A stretch of DNA of 64,000 bases, taken from the NCBI GenBank assembly GCA_031292385.1, contig JARLHE010000006.1, forward strand, positions 62,001 to 126,000, in the 5' to 3' direction. The notes below the pieces were generated by a model. That model did not search any database and was not told the DNA's origin. It saw nothing but the letters and a program-made list of their open reading frames with translations. Positions within the stretch are counted from its first letter, which is position 1; every line of letters starts with the position of its first letter. The stretch is from Oligoflexia bacterium (GTDB lineage Bacteria; Bdellovibrionota; UBA1018). Position numbers and translations under genes: made by a program. Shown one piece after another: positions 16,503 to 26,131 of this stretch.

Positions 16503-17793
16503 AAACCACCTGCCCGTTCACAATCGTTGCCGCTACCTCACCGCGAAACTCGCGGTCGATAAACGGAGAGTTATGGCTCTTGGAAAGAATCCGGTCCCGA
16601 CTTAGTTTCCACAACTGTCCGGGACGAATCAAGCTCACGTCGGCGACCGCTCCGATGGCGAGCCCCCCGGCGGAAAGGCCCAACAAACGGGCCGGCGCCG
16701 CGGTTAAAGACTCGATCCACCGCCGGGGAGAGAGCTGCCCACGATGAACCAGATCCAAGGTGACCGGAACGGCCGTCTGCAATCCCAGAATTCCGTTCGC
16801 GGCCTGCTCGAATTTCGTATTTTTATCGATCTCGCCGTGCGGCGCATGATCGGTCGCGATAATATCGATTACTCCGTCCGCAAGCGCCTTGACGATCGCT
16901 TCACGGTCCTCTTCCGAGCGAAGCGGAGGCGCCATTTTGAAATTCGGATCGAGCGAGCGAGTCGCTTCTTCATTCAAGGCCAAATGGTGAGGGCAAGCCT
17001 CGGCGGTGACCGGCAAGCCGTCTTCTTTGGCGCGACGGACATGCTCGAGCCCGACGATGGTCGAGATATGCGCGATATGCACCGGATTGCGCGTGAGACG
17101 GCAAAGCGCGATCTCCCGCGCGACCATGATTTCCTCGGCGGCGGCCGGATTGCCCTTCATCCCGAGCGAGCGGGAGACGGCGCCCTCGTTCAGCGACGCG
17201 CCGTCGACCAGGTTGAGATCTTCCGCATGACTGATAATCGGAAGCTTGAGCGATTTCGCCAGCTCCATCGCCCGGCGCATGATCAGGGAATTCATCACGG
17301 GCATGCCATCGTCGCTGAGCGCCCGAATGCCTTCGCGCGCCATTGCTTCGATCTCGGCGAGCTCGATCCCCTTCAGGCCCTTGGTCACCGCGCCGATCAC
17401 ATGCACGCGGCAAGACGCGAACTCCTTGGCGCGATCGCGGATGAACGCCGTGATTTTTGGGTTATCGTTCACCGGCGCGGTATTGGCCATGCAAGCGACC
17501 GCCGTGAAGCCGCCCGCGACCGCGGCCCGGGGTCCCGTTTCGATCGTTTCTTTGTACTCGAGCCCCGGCTCGCGCAAATGCACGTGCACGTCGATCAAAC
17601 CCGGGGTCACCCAGCAATCGCGCGCTTCGATCGTGCGCGTACCGGGCTTTGCGGGAATTTTTCCCGGCTCATCGATCGCGGCGATCTTTTCGCCCTCGAT
17701 CAAAAGATCGAGAACGGCATCGCGGCCGCCTCCGGACGCATCGATAAGGCGTCCTCCTCGAATCAAAATGGAACCAGGACCGTTTTTCCCCAT
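16492..17793 (-). CDS. pyrC: Dihydroorotase (class I)
   Basis: 433 residues of the amidohydrolase fold. Metal-binding HVH is in GLIDVHVHLREPG, further histidines are in SHAEDL and HIAHIS, and the catalytic Asp is in ATDHAPH. The motif arrangement is that of class I enzymes (about 430 residues). It closes carbamoyl-aspartate to dihydroorotate, the third pyrimidine step. It sits between lepB-like (one-base overlap) and carA (11-base overlap); pyrB lies separately at 38.2 kb. The GTG/ATG context is dictated by the overlap, and the N-terminus GPGSILIRGGRLIDASGGG fits the family. Confidence 0.95.
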   Translation of the reverse strand: MGKNGPGSILIRGGRLIDASGGGRDAVLDLLIEGEKIAAIDEPGKIPAKPGTRTIEARDCWVTPGLIDVHVHLREPGLEYKETIETGPRAAVAGGFTAVACMANTAPVNDNPKITAFIRDRAKEFASCRVHVIGAVTKGLKGIELAEIEAMAREGIRALSDDGMPVMNSLIMRRAMELAKSLKLPIISHAEDLNLVDGASLNEGAVSRSLGMKGNPAAAEEIMVAREIALCRLTRNPVHIAHISTIVGLEHVRRAKEDGLPVTAEACPHHLALNEEATRSLDPNFKMAPPLRSEEDREAIVKALADGVIDIIATDHAPHGEIDKNTKFEQAANGILGLQTAVPVTLDLVHRGQLSPRRWIESLTAAPARLLGLSAGGLAIGAVADVSLIRPGQLWKLSRDRILSKSHNSPFIDREFRGEVAATIVNGQVVYEK

Positions 17794-18434
17794 TACTTCA
17801 ACTCCCGAAACATTCGATCGAACCTGAATTTAGGAAACCAGCTTCTCGAGCCCCCGTCGACGGAAAGCCAAATACAAAGCACGCGTCCCTTGATCGTGGA
17901 AGCCGGGATTACCCCCCAGCTTTTTCCGCGGTCTTCGGCCAGAATCTGAGACCCCGTTCGCAAATCACCGAGCACATACACGCTCCCCGAGGGAACCGCC
18001 GTGGGCGGGGCATCCGGGATCACCGGAGGCTCGAGACAAACCCCGTGTTCGCGAAAATTCCCGGCATCCGCCGGTAAACCCTCGGTGCCGCAACCGGCGT
18101 CCTGAATCCGCTGCGCGACGGACTTGCCGTCGACAAGAAGCGAGCCCTTGCGAATCTCCACCGTCTCGCCGGGAATCGCGATCACGCGCTTGATATAATC
18201 CCGCTTATCGAGCTCATCCGGAGAATAGAGAACCAAATCGCCTCGCTTGGGCTCCTTGCGCGGCCATTTGACGGCAAAAACGATATCGCCGGGCTCGAGA
18301 GTGGGACGCATCGCGAGCGTCGGGATTCGGTAGGCTTCTATGACGAAAATGCGGATCAACAAAGAAACCACCACGGTCACGGCGATCGTGATGCCGTAAT
18401 CGCGGGTCAGATTTCGATTCTCGCCATTAGTCAA
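17793..18434 (-). CDS. Signal peptidase I homologue lacking the catalytic serine
   Basis: 213 residues: one N-terminal membrane anchor ([20 protein letters not shown]) and an S26-type periplasmic domain. Box D with the general-base lysine is intact ([15 protein letters not shown]). Box B, normally IPSGSMxPTL with the nucleophile serine, reads [10 protein letters not shown]: the serine is alanine (codon GCG). Box E (usually GDNRDxSxDSR) is degraded to GDLRTGSQ. It is therefore probably not a peptidase. It follows lepA (eight-base overlap), the classical lepA-lepB order, so it is an orthologue by position. It may be a chaperone-like pseudoenzyme, with an active LepB elsewhere. Confidence 0.8.
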   Translation of the reverse strand: MTNGENRNLTRDYGITIAVTVVVSLLIRIFVIEAYRIPTLAMRPTLEPGDIVFAVKWPRKEPKRGDLVLYSPDELDKRDYIKRVIAIPGETVEIRKGSLLVDGKSVAQRIQDAGCGTEGLPADAGNFREHGVCLEPPVIPDAPPTAVPSGSVYVLGDLRTGSQILAEDRGKSWGVIPASTIKGRVLCIWLSVDGGSRSWFPKFRFDRMFRELK

Positions 18435-20223
18435 TCTTCAAGACCGCAAGGAACGCTTCCTGCGGGACCTCCACGCTGCCGACCTGTTTCATGCGCTTTT
18501 TGCCCTCTTTTTGTTTTTCGAGGAGCTTGCGCTTACGGCTGATATCGCCGCCGTAACATTTCGCCGTCACGTTTTTCCGCAAAGCCGAAAGCGTTTCGCG
18601 CGCGACGACCTTGGTGCCGATCGCGGCCTGGATCGCCACTTCGTACATCTGGCGATCGATCAACTCCTTGAGCTTCTTCGTCAGCTCACGGCCGCGGTAC
18701 GCCGCCTTGTCGCGATGGATGATCACGGATAGCGCATCGACCGTTTCGCCGTTCAGCATGATGTCGAGCTTGACGAGGTTAGCGGCCCTGTATTCCGATA
18801 GTTCGTAATCCATCGACGCGTAGCCCTTGGTCGCGCTTTTCAGCCGGTCGTAGAAGTCGAAAACCATTTCGTTGAGCGGCATCTGATAGACCAGCGCGAC
18901 CCGGTCTTTCGTCACGTAATCGAGCTTATCCTGCATGCCTCTGCGGTCGTTGCAAAGAGCCATCACGACGCCCACGTATTCAGCGGGCATATGAACGGTC
19001 AGCTTGATGTAAGGCTCTTCGATCAACTCGATTTTCGTCTGCTCCGGGAGCTTGGCCGGATTGTCCACCCAAAGCGTCTCTCCCGCCGTGGTCGTCACTT
19101 TGTACACGACCGAAGGCGCGGTCGTGATGAGGCTTAAGCCGTACTCGCGCTCGAGGCGCTCCTGCACGACATCCATGTGAAGAAGGCCTAAAAAGCCGCA
19201 GCGAAAACCGAAACCCAGCGCGTTCGAGGTCTCGGGCTCGAACGCGATCGCCGAGTCGTTGAGACGAAGTTTTTCGAGCGCCTCTTTCAGGTCGTTGTAC
19301 TCGTCGGCATCGATCGGATAGACGCCGCAAAAAACCATGGGCTTGGCTTCCTTGAAGCCGCCGAGCGACGCGGATGAGAGATTACCGGCGTCCATGATGG
19401 TGTCGCCGACCTTCATGTCGCGCACGTCGCGGATACCGCAGACGATCGCCGCGACCTCTCCCGACCGGACCTCCTCGACGTCGGTGAACTTAGGCGAGAA
19501 CGTTCCCACCCGCTGCACTTCAAACTCTTTGCCCACGTGATAAAGACGGATTTTCAGGCCCTTTTTGATGCTGCCCTCGAACACGCGGCAAAGCGCGATC
19601 ACGCCTTGATAGGGATCGTACCAGCTATCGAAAATCAACGCGCGCAACGGCTCGTTATCCGCGTCTTTAGGCGGAGGCACGTATTTCACGACCGCCTCGA
19701 GCACGTCGTCGATGCCGATCCCGGTTTTAGCGCTCGCCAACACCGCGCGATTCACGTCGACCATTCCGATCATCTCGTCGACCTCTTTCAGGACGCGTTC
19801 GGGATCCGCCGACGGCAAATCGATCTTGTTCACGACCGGAATAATTTCAAGATTGATCTCGAGCGCCATGAAAACATTGGCGAGCGTTTGCGCTTCGACC
19901 CCTTGTGAAGCGTCCACGACCAAGATCGCGCCTTCGCACGCCGCAAGCGAGCGGGAAACTTCGTAAGTGAAATCCACGTGGCCGGGCGTATCGATCAGAT
20001 TCAAAATGTACTGCTGCCCGTCTTTCGCCTTGTAGTTGAGACGAACGCTCTGAGCCTTGATCGTGATTCCGCGCTCGCGCTCGATGTCCATATTGTCGAG
20101 AAACTGGGATTCCATCTCACGGGCCGTCACGGTTCCCGTTCGCTCGAGAAGCCGATCAGCCAATGTCGACTTTCCATGGTCGATATGCGCGATGATACAG
20201 AAGTTGCGGATGTTTTTGGACAT
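18427..20223 (-). CDS. lepA: Elongation factor 4 (ribosomal back-translocase) LepA
   Basis: 598 residues from the ATG at 20223 ([20 protein letters not shown]), the family's usual N-terminus; the track's 20298 start adds 25 unrelated residues. GTPase motifs: AHIDHGKST (G1), DTPGHVDF (G3), NKIDLPSA (G4). The EF-G-like domains and the LepA-specific C-terminal domain ([20 protein letters not shown]) follow. It binds stalled ribosomes and helps re-establish translocation or subunit assembly. It leads a five-gene overlapping operon that ends past carA. No strong Shine-Dalgarno precedes the start. Confidence 0.97.
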   Translation of the reverse strand: MSKNIRNFCIIAHIDHGKSTLADRLLERTGTVTAREMESQFLDNMDIERERGITIKAQSVRLNYKAKDGQQYILNLIDTPGHVDFTYEVSRSLAACEGAILVVDASQGVEAQTLANVFMALEINLEIIPVVNKIDLPSADPERVLKEVDEMIGMVDVNRAVLASAKTGIGIDDVLEAVVKYVPPPKDADNEPLRALIFDSWYDPYQGVIALCRVFEGSIKKGLKIRLYHVGKEFEVQRVGTFSPKFTDVEEVRSGEVAAIVCGIRDVRDMKVGDTIMDAGNLSSASLGGFKEAKPMVFCGVYPIDADEYNDLKEALEKLRLNDSAIAFEPETSNALGFGFRCGFLGLLHMDVVQERLEREYGLSLITTAPSVVYKVTTTAGETLWVDNPAKLPEQTKIELIEEPYIKLTVHMPAEYVGVVMALCNDRRGMQDKLDYVTKDRVALVYQMPLNEMVFDFYDRLKSATKGYASMDYELSEYRAANLVKLDIMLNGETVDALSVIIHRDKAAYRGRELTKKLKELIDRQMYEVAIQAAIGTKVVARETLSALRKNVTAKCYGGDISRKRKLLEKQKEGKKRMKQVGSVEVPQEAFLAVLKID

Positions 20224-20324
20224 TGGCGGGGAAGTTATCAGAGCGTTGGGGGTGAGAGCAAGGAAGAGGAGCATAAAGATCTGAGGGGTTGCGCTCATTT
20301 CGGTATTTCAGTATATGCCCTAGA

Positions 20325-21443
20325 ATGACTCAGAGCGGCGAAAGCATCATTCTCGAAATCCATGACCTCGCACGCGGGGGCTCCGGGGTAGCGCGAGCCG
20401 ACGACGGACGCGTCGTTTTCGTCCCCTTCACCGCACCTGGCGACCAAATCCGCGCGCGCATCACGAAAAACGAAAAACGCTACGCCCATGCCGAACTGGT
20501 CGAAATTCTCAGACCTTCCCCGACCCGACAAAAGCCCCCATGCCAGGTCTTTGGAAAATGCGGCGGTTGTCAATGGCAGCACCTTCCCTACGAGCTTCAA
20601 TGGAAAACCAAAGTGAGCGGGGTCGCAAACGTCTTGAACCGCGCCGGGATCCGGTTTCCCGCACTTGAAGAGCTTCCCGCCGAGAGGATTTGGGGCTATC
20701 GCAACCGAATCCAGCTTCGCGGCAAGGACCAAACCATTGGTTTTCTCGCGAGCTCGAGCCACCAATTGATCCCGATCGAGCGCTGCGAGATCGCGAGACC
20801 CGAGATCAACTCGGCGCTGCCGCAACTGCGAAAGGCGGGCGCGGAGCGCGGAGGAGAATACAAAGTGGAAATCGAAGTCCTCGAAAATGGCGAGACTCGC
20901 GAAGCGTGGGACCGTGAGCATGCCGCCCTGGGATTTCGTCAAGTTCATGACGAACAAAACGAAAAACTGCGCGCCTGGATCAAAGCGCGGCTGATGGAAA
21001 CTGACGGAAACGTCTACGACCTTTTCGGAGGCAGCGGAAATCTCAGCCTTCAATACGCGGTTCAGGCCCCGAGCGCCGAGATTCATTGCGTCGACATGGG
21101 GGCCCCCGGGTCGAGACCGGCGGGAGCTCCCGAAAACATTCATTTTCATCGAGAATCTTCGGCAAAATGGCTGTTTCGACAATCCCTCCGGCCTGGAAAA
21201 TGGGTCGCGATCATCGACCCTCCCCGAGAAGGCCTTGCCCACGATCACGGTAAGATCGCCGATTCGCTCGAACGACTCGGCGTCAGCGGCATCGCGGCCA
21301 TCGGCTGCGATGTCGATTCCTGGGTCCGCGACCTCTCGAATTGGGTCAAACGGGGCTGGATCCCGAAAAGAGGCGCGATCCTCGATCTGTTTCCGCAAAC
21401 TCCGCATGTCGAATCACTGGCCTGGCTCGAAAGGGTTGTTTGA
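20325..21443 (+). CDS. TrmA/RlmD-family 23S rRNA or tRNA (uracil-C5)-methyltransferase
   Basis: 372 residues from the ATG at 20325 (MTQSGESIILEIHDLARGG). It has an N-terminal TRAM domain (about residues 5-60), a 4Fe-4S motif (CQVFGKCGGCQWQH), a Rossmann SAM domain (VYDLFGGSGNLSLQYA), the DPPREGL active-site loop, and a cysteine in AAIGCDVDSWVRDL at the position of the catalytic nucleophile of RlmD. It is about 60 residues shorter than RlmD, so the exact uracil target is uncertain. It is divergent from lepA by about 100 bases. No obvious operon partner; a TPR lipoprotein gene follows. Confidence 0.85.
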   Translation: MTQSGESIILEIHDLARGGSGVARADDGRVVFVPFTAPGDQIRARITKNEKRYAHAELVEILRPSPTRQKPPCQVFGKCGGCQWQHLPYELQWKTKVSGVANVLNRAGIRFPALEELPAERIWGYRNRIQLRGKDQTIGFLASSSHQLIPIERCEIARPEINSALPQLRKAGAERGGEYKVEIEVLENGETREAWDREHAALGFRQVHDEQNEKLRAWIKARLMETDGNVYDLFGGSGNLSLQYAVQAPSAEIHCVDMGAPGSRPAGAPENIHFHRESSAKWLFRQSLRPGKWVAIIDPPREGLAHDHGKIADSLERLGVSGIAAIGCDVDSWVRDLSNWVKRGWIPKRGAILDLFPQTPHVESLAWLERVV

Positions 21444-21491
21444 CACGCTCGCGATATGCTCTTACCCTATGAAATAAGAGGAATTCTCGTC

Positions 21492-22292
21492 ATGCGTGGA
21501 ACCCCAAGTCGCCGAGACCGAAACACTCTTGCCGTATGCCTGCTCGCCATGGGACTCATCCTCGGCGCGAACGCGTGCTCCACCACCAGGTCTCAGGGTG
21601 AAAAATCCGACAATGATCGAGCCGTGGCTTACATCGACGCCGCAAGCGTCGCGCTGAGCTCGAATGACCTGGCCGGCGCCTTGGCTTACGCGCTTCAGGC
21701 GGAAAAAATCGAGCCTTCCAGCGCCGCCATCCAGCATCTCAAAGCATTGATTTTCGCCGCTCGCGGGGACCACGCCACGGCCATCGAGTGCGCGCGCAAA
21801 GCGGTTGAGCTCGACCCCAAGTCCCCGACAGCCAACAATACGCTTGGAAAACTCCTGCTCGACAACGGCCGCGGACAGGAAGCCGTGCCTCATTTGATGT
21901 TGGCGGCGAACGACCCGCTCAATCGCGAGGCCTTCAAGGCATGGACGAACCTGGGAATTTATTATTATCGTAAGATGGATTACGCCAAGTCGATCGACGC
22001 CCTGGACCGAGCGATCGCGGCCGGGCCGCTCAATGCGTGCATCGCTCTTTACTACCGGGGACACATCCACATGGCGCAAGGCAAATTGCCTCAAGCCATC
22101 AACGACTACGATTCGTCGACTCGCAAATTCTGCGCGGATTTCGCGGACGGGCGAGTGGCCTTGGGCATCGCTTACGAGCGCGACCACCAATACGAAAAGG
22201 CCCGTCGCACCTTTTTGGAAGTTTTGGATCGTTTTAAGGACAATACGAACGTGGCGGAACGGGCCACGCAGCACTTGAAGTCGCTCCCATAG
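21492..22292 (+). CDS. TPR-repeat lipoprotein (PilF/PilW-like)
   Basis: 266 residues from the ATG at 21492, with AGAGGA upstream; the 21456 start lacks this. A lipoprotein signal ends at LILGANAC (Cys about residue 29). Five or so TPR motifs follow, for example ALAYALQAEKIEPSSAAIQH, AIECARKAVELDPKSPTANN and SIDALDRAIAAGPLNACIAL. Such outer-membrane TPR lipoproteins assemble type IV pilus secretins (PilF/PilW) or act as scaffolds. The next gene, 15 bases on, encodes a RodZ-like protein, the same pair order seen in many proteobacteria (pilF-rodZ), supporting the PilF-like reading. Confidence 0.85.
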   Translation: MRGTPSRRDRNTLAVCLLAMGLILGANACSTTRSQGEKSDNDRAVAYIDAASVALSSNDLAGALAYALQAEKIEPSSAAIQHLKALIFAARGDHATAIECARKAVELDPKSPTANNTLGKLLLDNGRGQEAVPHLMLAANDPLNREAFKAWTNLGIYYYRKMDYAKSIDALDRAIAAGPLNACIALYYRGHIHMAQGKLPQAINDYDSSTRKFCADFADGRVALGIAYERDHQYEKARRTFLEVLDRFKDNTNVAERATQHLKSLP

Positions 22293-22307
22293 CGTCAGGA
22301 AAAGCGA

Positions 22308-23369
22308 ATGGCGATTGATAACAATTTAACGCTCGGTCAGTATCTTCGCCGCGAACGCGAACGTCGCGGGCTGACCATCGAGCAAGTCGCGTCGGCGACG
22401 AAAATCGGCATTCGCACGCTCCACGCGCTCGAAAGCGACCATTATGCCGAGCTCCCGGCGAAGCCTTTCATCCGCGGGTTCGTGATCTCCTATGCGCGAT
22501 TCATCGGCCTGGACCACAAGGAAACGCTGACTCACTTCAATCTCTTTCTCGACGAGCGCGTCCAAGAACGCCCCAACCGCGAAGGCGGACACAGCGGCTA
22601 CGCGTTCGAAAAGCGCGACGGCGATCAAAGCCGCACGCTGCTCGGGCTGACCATGGGGGCGTTTATCGTCATCGGCGCGATCGCGATGATTTTCCTGAAG
22701 CCTTCCTTGAAGCATCACCACGGCTCGCACCTCGACAAGTTACGCGCGACCCACGAAGCGGAGATGGCCGGACCTTCGCCGGGACCGAGCCCTTCGATCG
22801 GCGCCCTTTTAAGCTCTCCAACTCCTTCAGCGACGCCTTCGGCGATTCCCGGAGCAAGCCCAACTCCGACGCCGACACCCTCGCCGAAGCCAACCCAATC
22901 GACCGTCGCCGCCGCGCCCAGCGCAACACCCAGCCCGACCGGCACACCAACGGCCGAATCGACGGTCCCTGACCCGCTCAACTCCGGATTTGGCTTAAAA
23001 GCCTCGGAAATCACGCAGCATATTGTATGCAAAGCATCAGATTCGGTCTGGGTCCGCTACAGAGTGGATGACAAGCCATCGATGCAATTCATTCTCAAGA
23101 AAGACAAAGTGTTAGTGCTCCGCGGACGGAAGTCGGTCATTTTGCAAGTCGGCAACCCAGAGGATTTAAATTTGAGCGAAAATGGGGGCGCCTATCACGG
23201 CGCGGCATCTGACAAAAACGCAACTATGCGTCAAAAAGATACCACTTTCTTTTTTCCGCCACAACTAGCTAAAACTATTGAAGAACCATTCAATGGTGAG
23301 AAACCCCTTTCGACACGTAAACCCCCTGCGTCACACGCATCGCCGGAACCATCGCCTTCCTCTCTTTAA
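22308..23369 (+). CDS. rodZ: RodZ-like cytoskeletal helix-turn-helix membrane protein
   Basis: 353 residues. It has an N-terminal HTH_25 domain (TLGQYLRRERERRGLTIEQV .. FIRGFVISYARFIGLD), a single membrane span near residues 109-130 (LLGLTMGAFIVIGAIAMIFL), a long Pro/Ser/Thr/Ala linker of SPTP-type repeats (about 150-215), and a C-terminal DUF4115-like beta domain. RodZ links MreB to the periplasmic elongation machinery and sets rod shape. The TPR lipoprotein gene is immediately upstream. Downstream lies the DnaA-box region. The linker coding sequence is low-complexity and may vary in length between strains. Confidence 0.88.
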   Translation: MAIDNNLTLGQYLRRERERRGLTIEQVASATKIGIRTLHALESDHYAELPAKPFIRGFVISYARFIGLDHKETLTHFNLFLDERVQERPNREGGHSGYAFEKRDGDQSRTLLGLTMGAFIVIGAIAMIFLKPSLKHHHGSHLDKLRATHEAEMAGPSPGPSPSIGALLSSPTPSATPSAIPGASPTPTPTPSPKPTQSTVAAAPSATPSPTGTPTAESTVPDPLNSGFGLKASEITQHIVCKASDSVWVRYRVDDKPSMQFILKKDKVLVLRGRKSVILQVGNPEDLNLSENGGAYHGAASDKNATMRQKDTTFFFPPQLAKTIEEPFNGEKPLSTRKPPASHASPEPSPSSL

Positions 23370-23370
23370 G

Positions 23371-23479
23371 TTATCCACAGAACTACATAGAGTTATCCAC
23401 ACGATATAACTTTCTGTTTTTACTGCTTATTTTTTCTTATACCTACATATTTTCGTAAAATTGTTGAAAGTTATCCACA
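23371..23479 (+). promoter_or_regulatory. Cluster of three perfect DnaA boxes around an AT-rich tract
   Basis: TTATCCACA, the strongest-binding DnaA box form, occurs at 23371-23379, 23393-23401 and 23471-23479, all in the same orientation. The 69 bases between boxes two and three are strongly AT-rich and T-rich on this strand (runs such as TTTTTACTGCTTATTTTTTC), the composition of a DNA-unwinding element. The cluster lies between convergent rodZ and lptF, so it is not a promoter. It could be a replication origin, a DnaA-titration site or chance; dnaA is not in the window. Confidence 0.55.
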
Positions 23480-23582
23480 AACCCGCACTGGGCGTGCATT
23501 TTGAAGGATTCACTTAGTATTGTGTCAGGGATTTGTCAGCACTACAGCGGCTTTCGGGGAATTTTTATAGAGGCTGTGTATT

Positions 23583-24701
23583 TTACCACATCGCCCGGCG
23601 GAACGAGATCGACGCCAAAACGAACACTGCTATATTGGGCAATTCCATCGCAAGCCAAGGCGGGAGCAAATCGCGCTGCACGCCGATGGTGGCCGCGGTT
23701 TGCAAGACATAATAGCCCAGCAACACCACGAACGCGACCAGGGCGGCGCCGGCTCGCACGGCGCGGGTCCGGACGGTTCCGAAGCCCATGCCGAGGAAGA
23801 CGAAAAGAAGCGGCGCGATCGCGATCGCGACCCGCCTCCAAAGCTCACCGCGCAACTCGCGACCGATGTAATCGCGCGGACTCAGTTGGGAGATCCGTTG
23901 GACCAGCTCACGATAGGGAATCATCTGGGGCTTGAGAACCGAAGTGAGCTCGCCCTCGTTGATTTGAAGAAAGAGATTATACTCGCCGAAATCGATCTTT
24001 TGATAGCTTCCCTGGGCGCTGTCGTTCCGATGAATGCTGCCGTTATAAAGCTTTAGAACGGCGGCGGCTCCGAGCTCGGTATCGGTCTTGACGTTCACGA
24101 TTTCGCCGTTTTGAGCGACCACCGTATTCGGGTCTTTCGGGTTCCGATCGTCATAGATAAAAACCCGCTTCAGGCGGTTGGTTTGCATATCGACTTTTTC
24201 GGCAAAGATCAGGAGATCGAAAAAGCCGCTCGTGAAAGTGCCCTCCTTGATCGACGAGACCACCTTCGTGTTTCCGATCTTGATCAGCGTGTTTTTGAAG
24301 TTCCGCTCGGCCCAGGGCACCCACTCCAGATTCAAGAAAAGAGAGAGCGTCACCACGCATAGGGAAAGCCCGATCACCGGCGCGGCAAGGCGCAGAAGAC
24401 TGAATCCGTTCGATTTCATCGCGACCAGCTCGCTGTCGGCCGATAGCCGGCCGAACCCGACCAGGACCGCGATCAGAAACGCCACCGGCAGAGCGAGAGG
24501 CATAAACGTCAAAACGAGCAACGCGATGAGCTTTCCGAGCTGGGCCCCCGAAGCTCCATGGAGAATGAAAAATTCTGCCAACCGCAAGGCCTGGAACATC
24601 AGAAAGATGAAAACAAAAAACGCGATACCCCCCAGGAAGGGGCCCATCACCTCGCTCAGGATATAGAGATCCAGCCTGCTCGGTTTGACTCTAATACGCA
24701 T
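23583..24701 (-). CDS. lptF: LPS export permease, LptF/LptG family
   Basis: 372 residues. Three N-terminal membrane spans (FLGGIAFFVFIFLMFQALRL and two more), a periplasmic beta-jellyroll (about 130-270, including EYNLFLQINEGELTSVLKPQ), and three C-terminal spans form the YjgP/YjgQ plan. It works with LptB2 to extract LPS from the inner membrane. LptF and LptG are hard to separate by eye; lptF is the tentative symbol. It begins 11 bases inside the end of the priming transferase gene, so export and glycan synthesis are co-transcribed. No partner permease or ATPase gene is adjacent. Confidence 0.85.
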   Translation of the reverse strand: MRIRVKPSRLDLYILSEVMGPFLGGIAFFVFIFLMFQALRLAEFFILHGASGAQLGKLIALLVLTFMPLALPVAFLIAVLVGFGRLSADSELVAMKSNGFSLLRLAAPVIGLSLCVVTLSLFLNLEWVPWAERNFKNTLIKIGNTKVVSSIKEGTFTSGFFDLLIFAEKVDMQTNRLKRVFIYDDRNPKDPNTVVAQNGEIVNVKTDTELGAAAVLKLYNGSIHRNDSAQGSYQKIDFGEYNLFLQINEGELTSVLKPQMIPYRELVQRISQLSPRDYIGRELRGELWRRVAIAIAPLLFVFLGMGFGTVRTRAVRAGAALVAFVVLLGYYVLQTAATIGVQRDLLPPWLAMELPNIAVFVLASISFRRAMW

Positions 24702-26091
24702 TTTTATTGATGAAGCCTTTCCATAGAGTCATGAAAAGGATCTTCCAATCCATCCCGTAAGACCAGTTCCGAATGTAGTAGAGATCGCACTCGATCCGTC
24801 GATCCAAAGACGTATTGCCGCGCCAGCCGTTGATCTGCGCCCATCCCGTGATCCCCGCTTTGACTTTGTGCCGCAACATATAGTGAGGAATTTGATGCCG
24901 GAATTGATGAACGAAGACCGGCCGCTCGGGGCGCGGTCCGACAAGCGACATATCGCCCTTGAGAACATTCCAGAGCTGGGGGAGCTCGTCCAGGCTGGTG
25001 GCCCGAAGAAACGTGCCTATGGGGGTGCGACGGCCGTCTTGCGGGGTTGCCCAAACCGCGCCGGTTTCTTTTTCGGCGTCAATGCGCATCGAGCGGAACT
25101 TGAGCATATTGAACGTATGGCCATCGAGCCCGGTTCGTTCCTGCGAATAGAAAACCGGTCCTCGCGACGACAGCTTCACGGCGAACGCGATCAGCGCGAA
25201 AAGCGGCGCGAACAAAACCAATGCGATCCCGGACATCACGATGTCGGTCAGGCGCTTCGCCATCCCCCCCCATCCGGCCAGCGGCGAGTCGTTGAGATTG
25301 ACGATGGGAAGCCCGTCGAAATCCTCGATTTCGCAACCCAGCGTTACGTACTCATGGATATCGGGAATAAGTTGAAGATCAACGGGCTCGTCCTTCAAAG
25401 AATCGAGAACGCGGTCGAGATCGCCATATTGACTGCGCGGCAATGCGATCATCACCTGGTCAATGCCGCGATCATGGACCAAGCGACCGATATCTCCGTA
25501 GTGGCCGATCACCGGCTTTCCACCCACGGACTGCGCCTGGGATTTTTCGTGAACCACGGCTCCAGAGACCCGGCATCCGAGCTCCGGAAATTTATCCATG
25601 CGATGAATCAGGGTTTCGAGCGCCGGCCCTTCGCCAACGACGATCATGTGCCGGAGATTATAGCCCTTCTTTCGGATCGAGCGCAGGACGTTGCGAAGGG
25701 ATAGCCGGAAAACCACGAGCAGAAACCCGCCCAACGCCCCGAAATAAAAAACCACTCCGCGCGAATACCTATACTCACTGAAAAGATAGGTCAGAGTAAT
25801 GAACAAAAGAAGCGCCGCGCCATGGGCACGTAGAATCAAGTGAACCTCATGGGTCCGTCGAAGCATCCGCCGGGACTGATAAACTTTCATCCCGGAGAAG
25901 ACGAGCGCCCAAAGAATCATAATGAGCGGCGTCAAGGCAGCATACTTGGAAAACCGCGGAAGTCCCTTGGTTACCGCGATAACCGGCAAATCAAAGCGGA
26001 GATAAAAAGAAAGCAGCCAAGTGCCGCCAATGACGCATGTGTCAATAACACGGAAAACGCCGCCGACGATCTGGTGATACCGCTTCAACAT
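24691..26091 (-). CDS. Undecaprenyl-phosphate sugar-1-phosphate transferase (WcaJ/WbaP type)
   Basis: 466 residues. Four or so N-terminal membrane spans, a CoA-binding-like Rossmann domain (about 125-250, HMIVVGEGPALETLIHRM), and a C-terminal bacterial sugar transferase domain (PF02397 type) with VFYSQERTGLDGHTFNMLKF, SLDELPQLWNVLKGDMSLVG and PRPERPVF. It puts the first sugar phosphate on undecaprenyl phosphate to start an exopolysaccharide or O-antigen repeat. The domain order fits the glucose-type polyprenyl glycosylphosphotransferases. It is divergent from pepA with only 40 bases between starts, and lptF overlaps its end. Confidence 0.9.
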   Translation of the reverse strand: MLKRYHQIVGGVFRVIDTCVIGGTWLLSFYLRFDLPVIAVTKGLPRFSKYAALTPLIMILWALVFSGMKVYQSRRMLRRTHEVHLILRAHGAALLLFITLTYLFSEYRYSRGVVFYFGALGGFLLVVFRLSLRNVLRSIRKKGYNLRHMIVVGEGPALETLIHRMDKFPELGCRVSGAVVHEKSQAQSVGGKPVIGHYGDIGRLVHDRGIDQVMIALPRSQYGDLDRVLDSLKDEPVDLQLIPDIHEYVTLGCEIEDFDGLPIVNLNDSPLAGWGGMAKRLTDIVMSGIALVLFAPLFALIAFAVKLSSRGPVFYSQERTGLDGHTFNMLKFRSMRIDAEKETGAVWATPQDGRRTPIGTFLRATSLDELPQLWNVLKGDMSLVGPRPERPVFVHQFRHQIPHYMLRHKVKAGITGWAQINGWRGNTSLDRRIECDLYYIRNWSYGMDWKILFMTLWKGFINKNAY

Positions 26092-26131
26092 GGTTTCGCC
26101 CTATGTTAATGACACCAAGAGGAAAATTTCA

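Noticed and set aside
23371-23479. Calling the DnaA-box cluster a definite oriC
   Set aside because: No dnaA or other origin-linked genes, only three boxes, and no strand-bias change visible. Kept as a candidate only.
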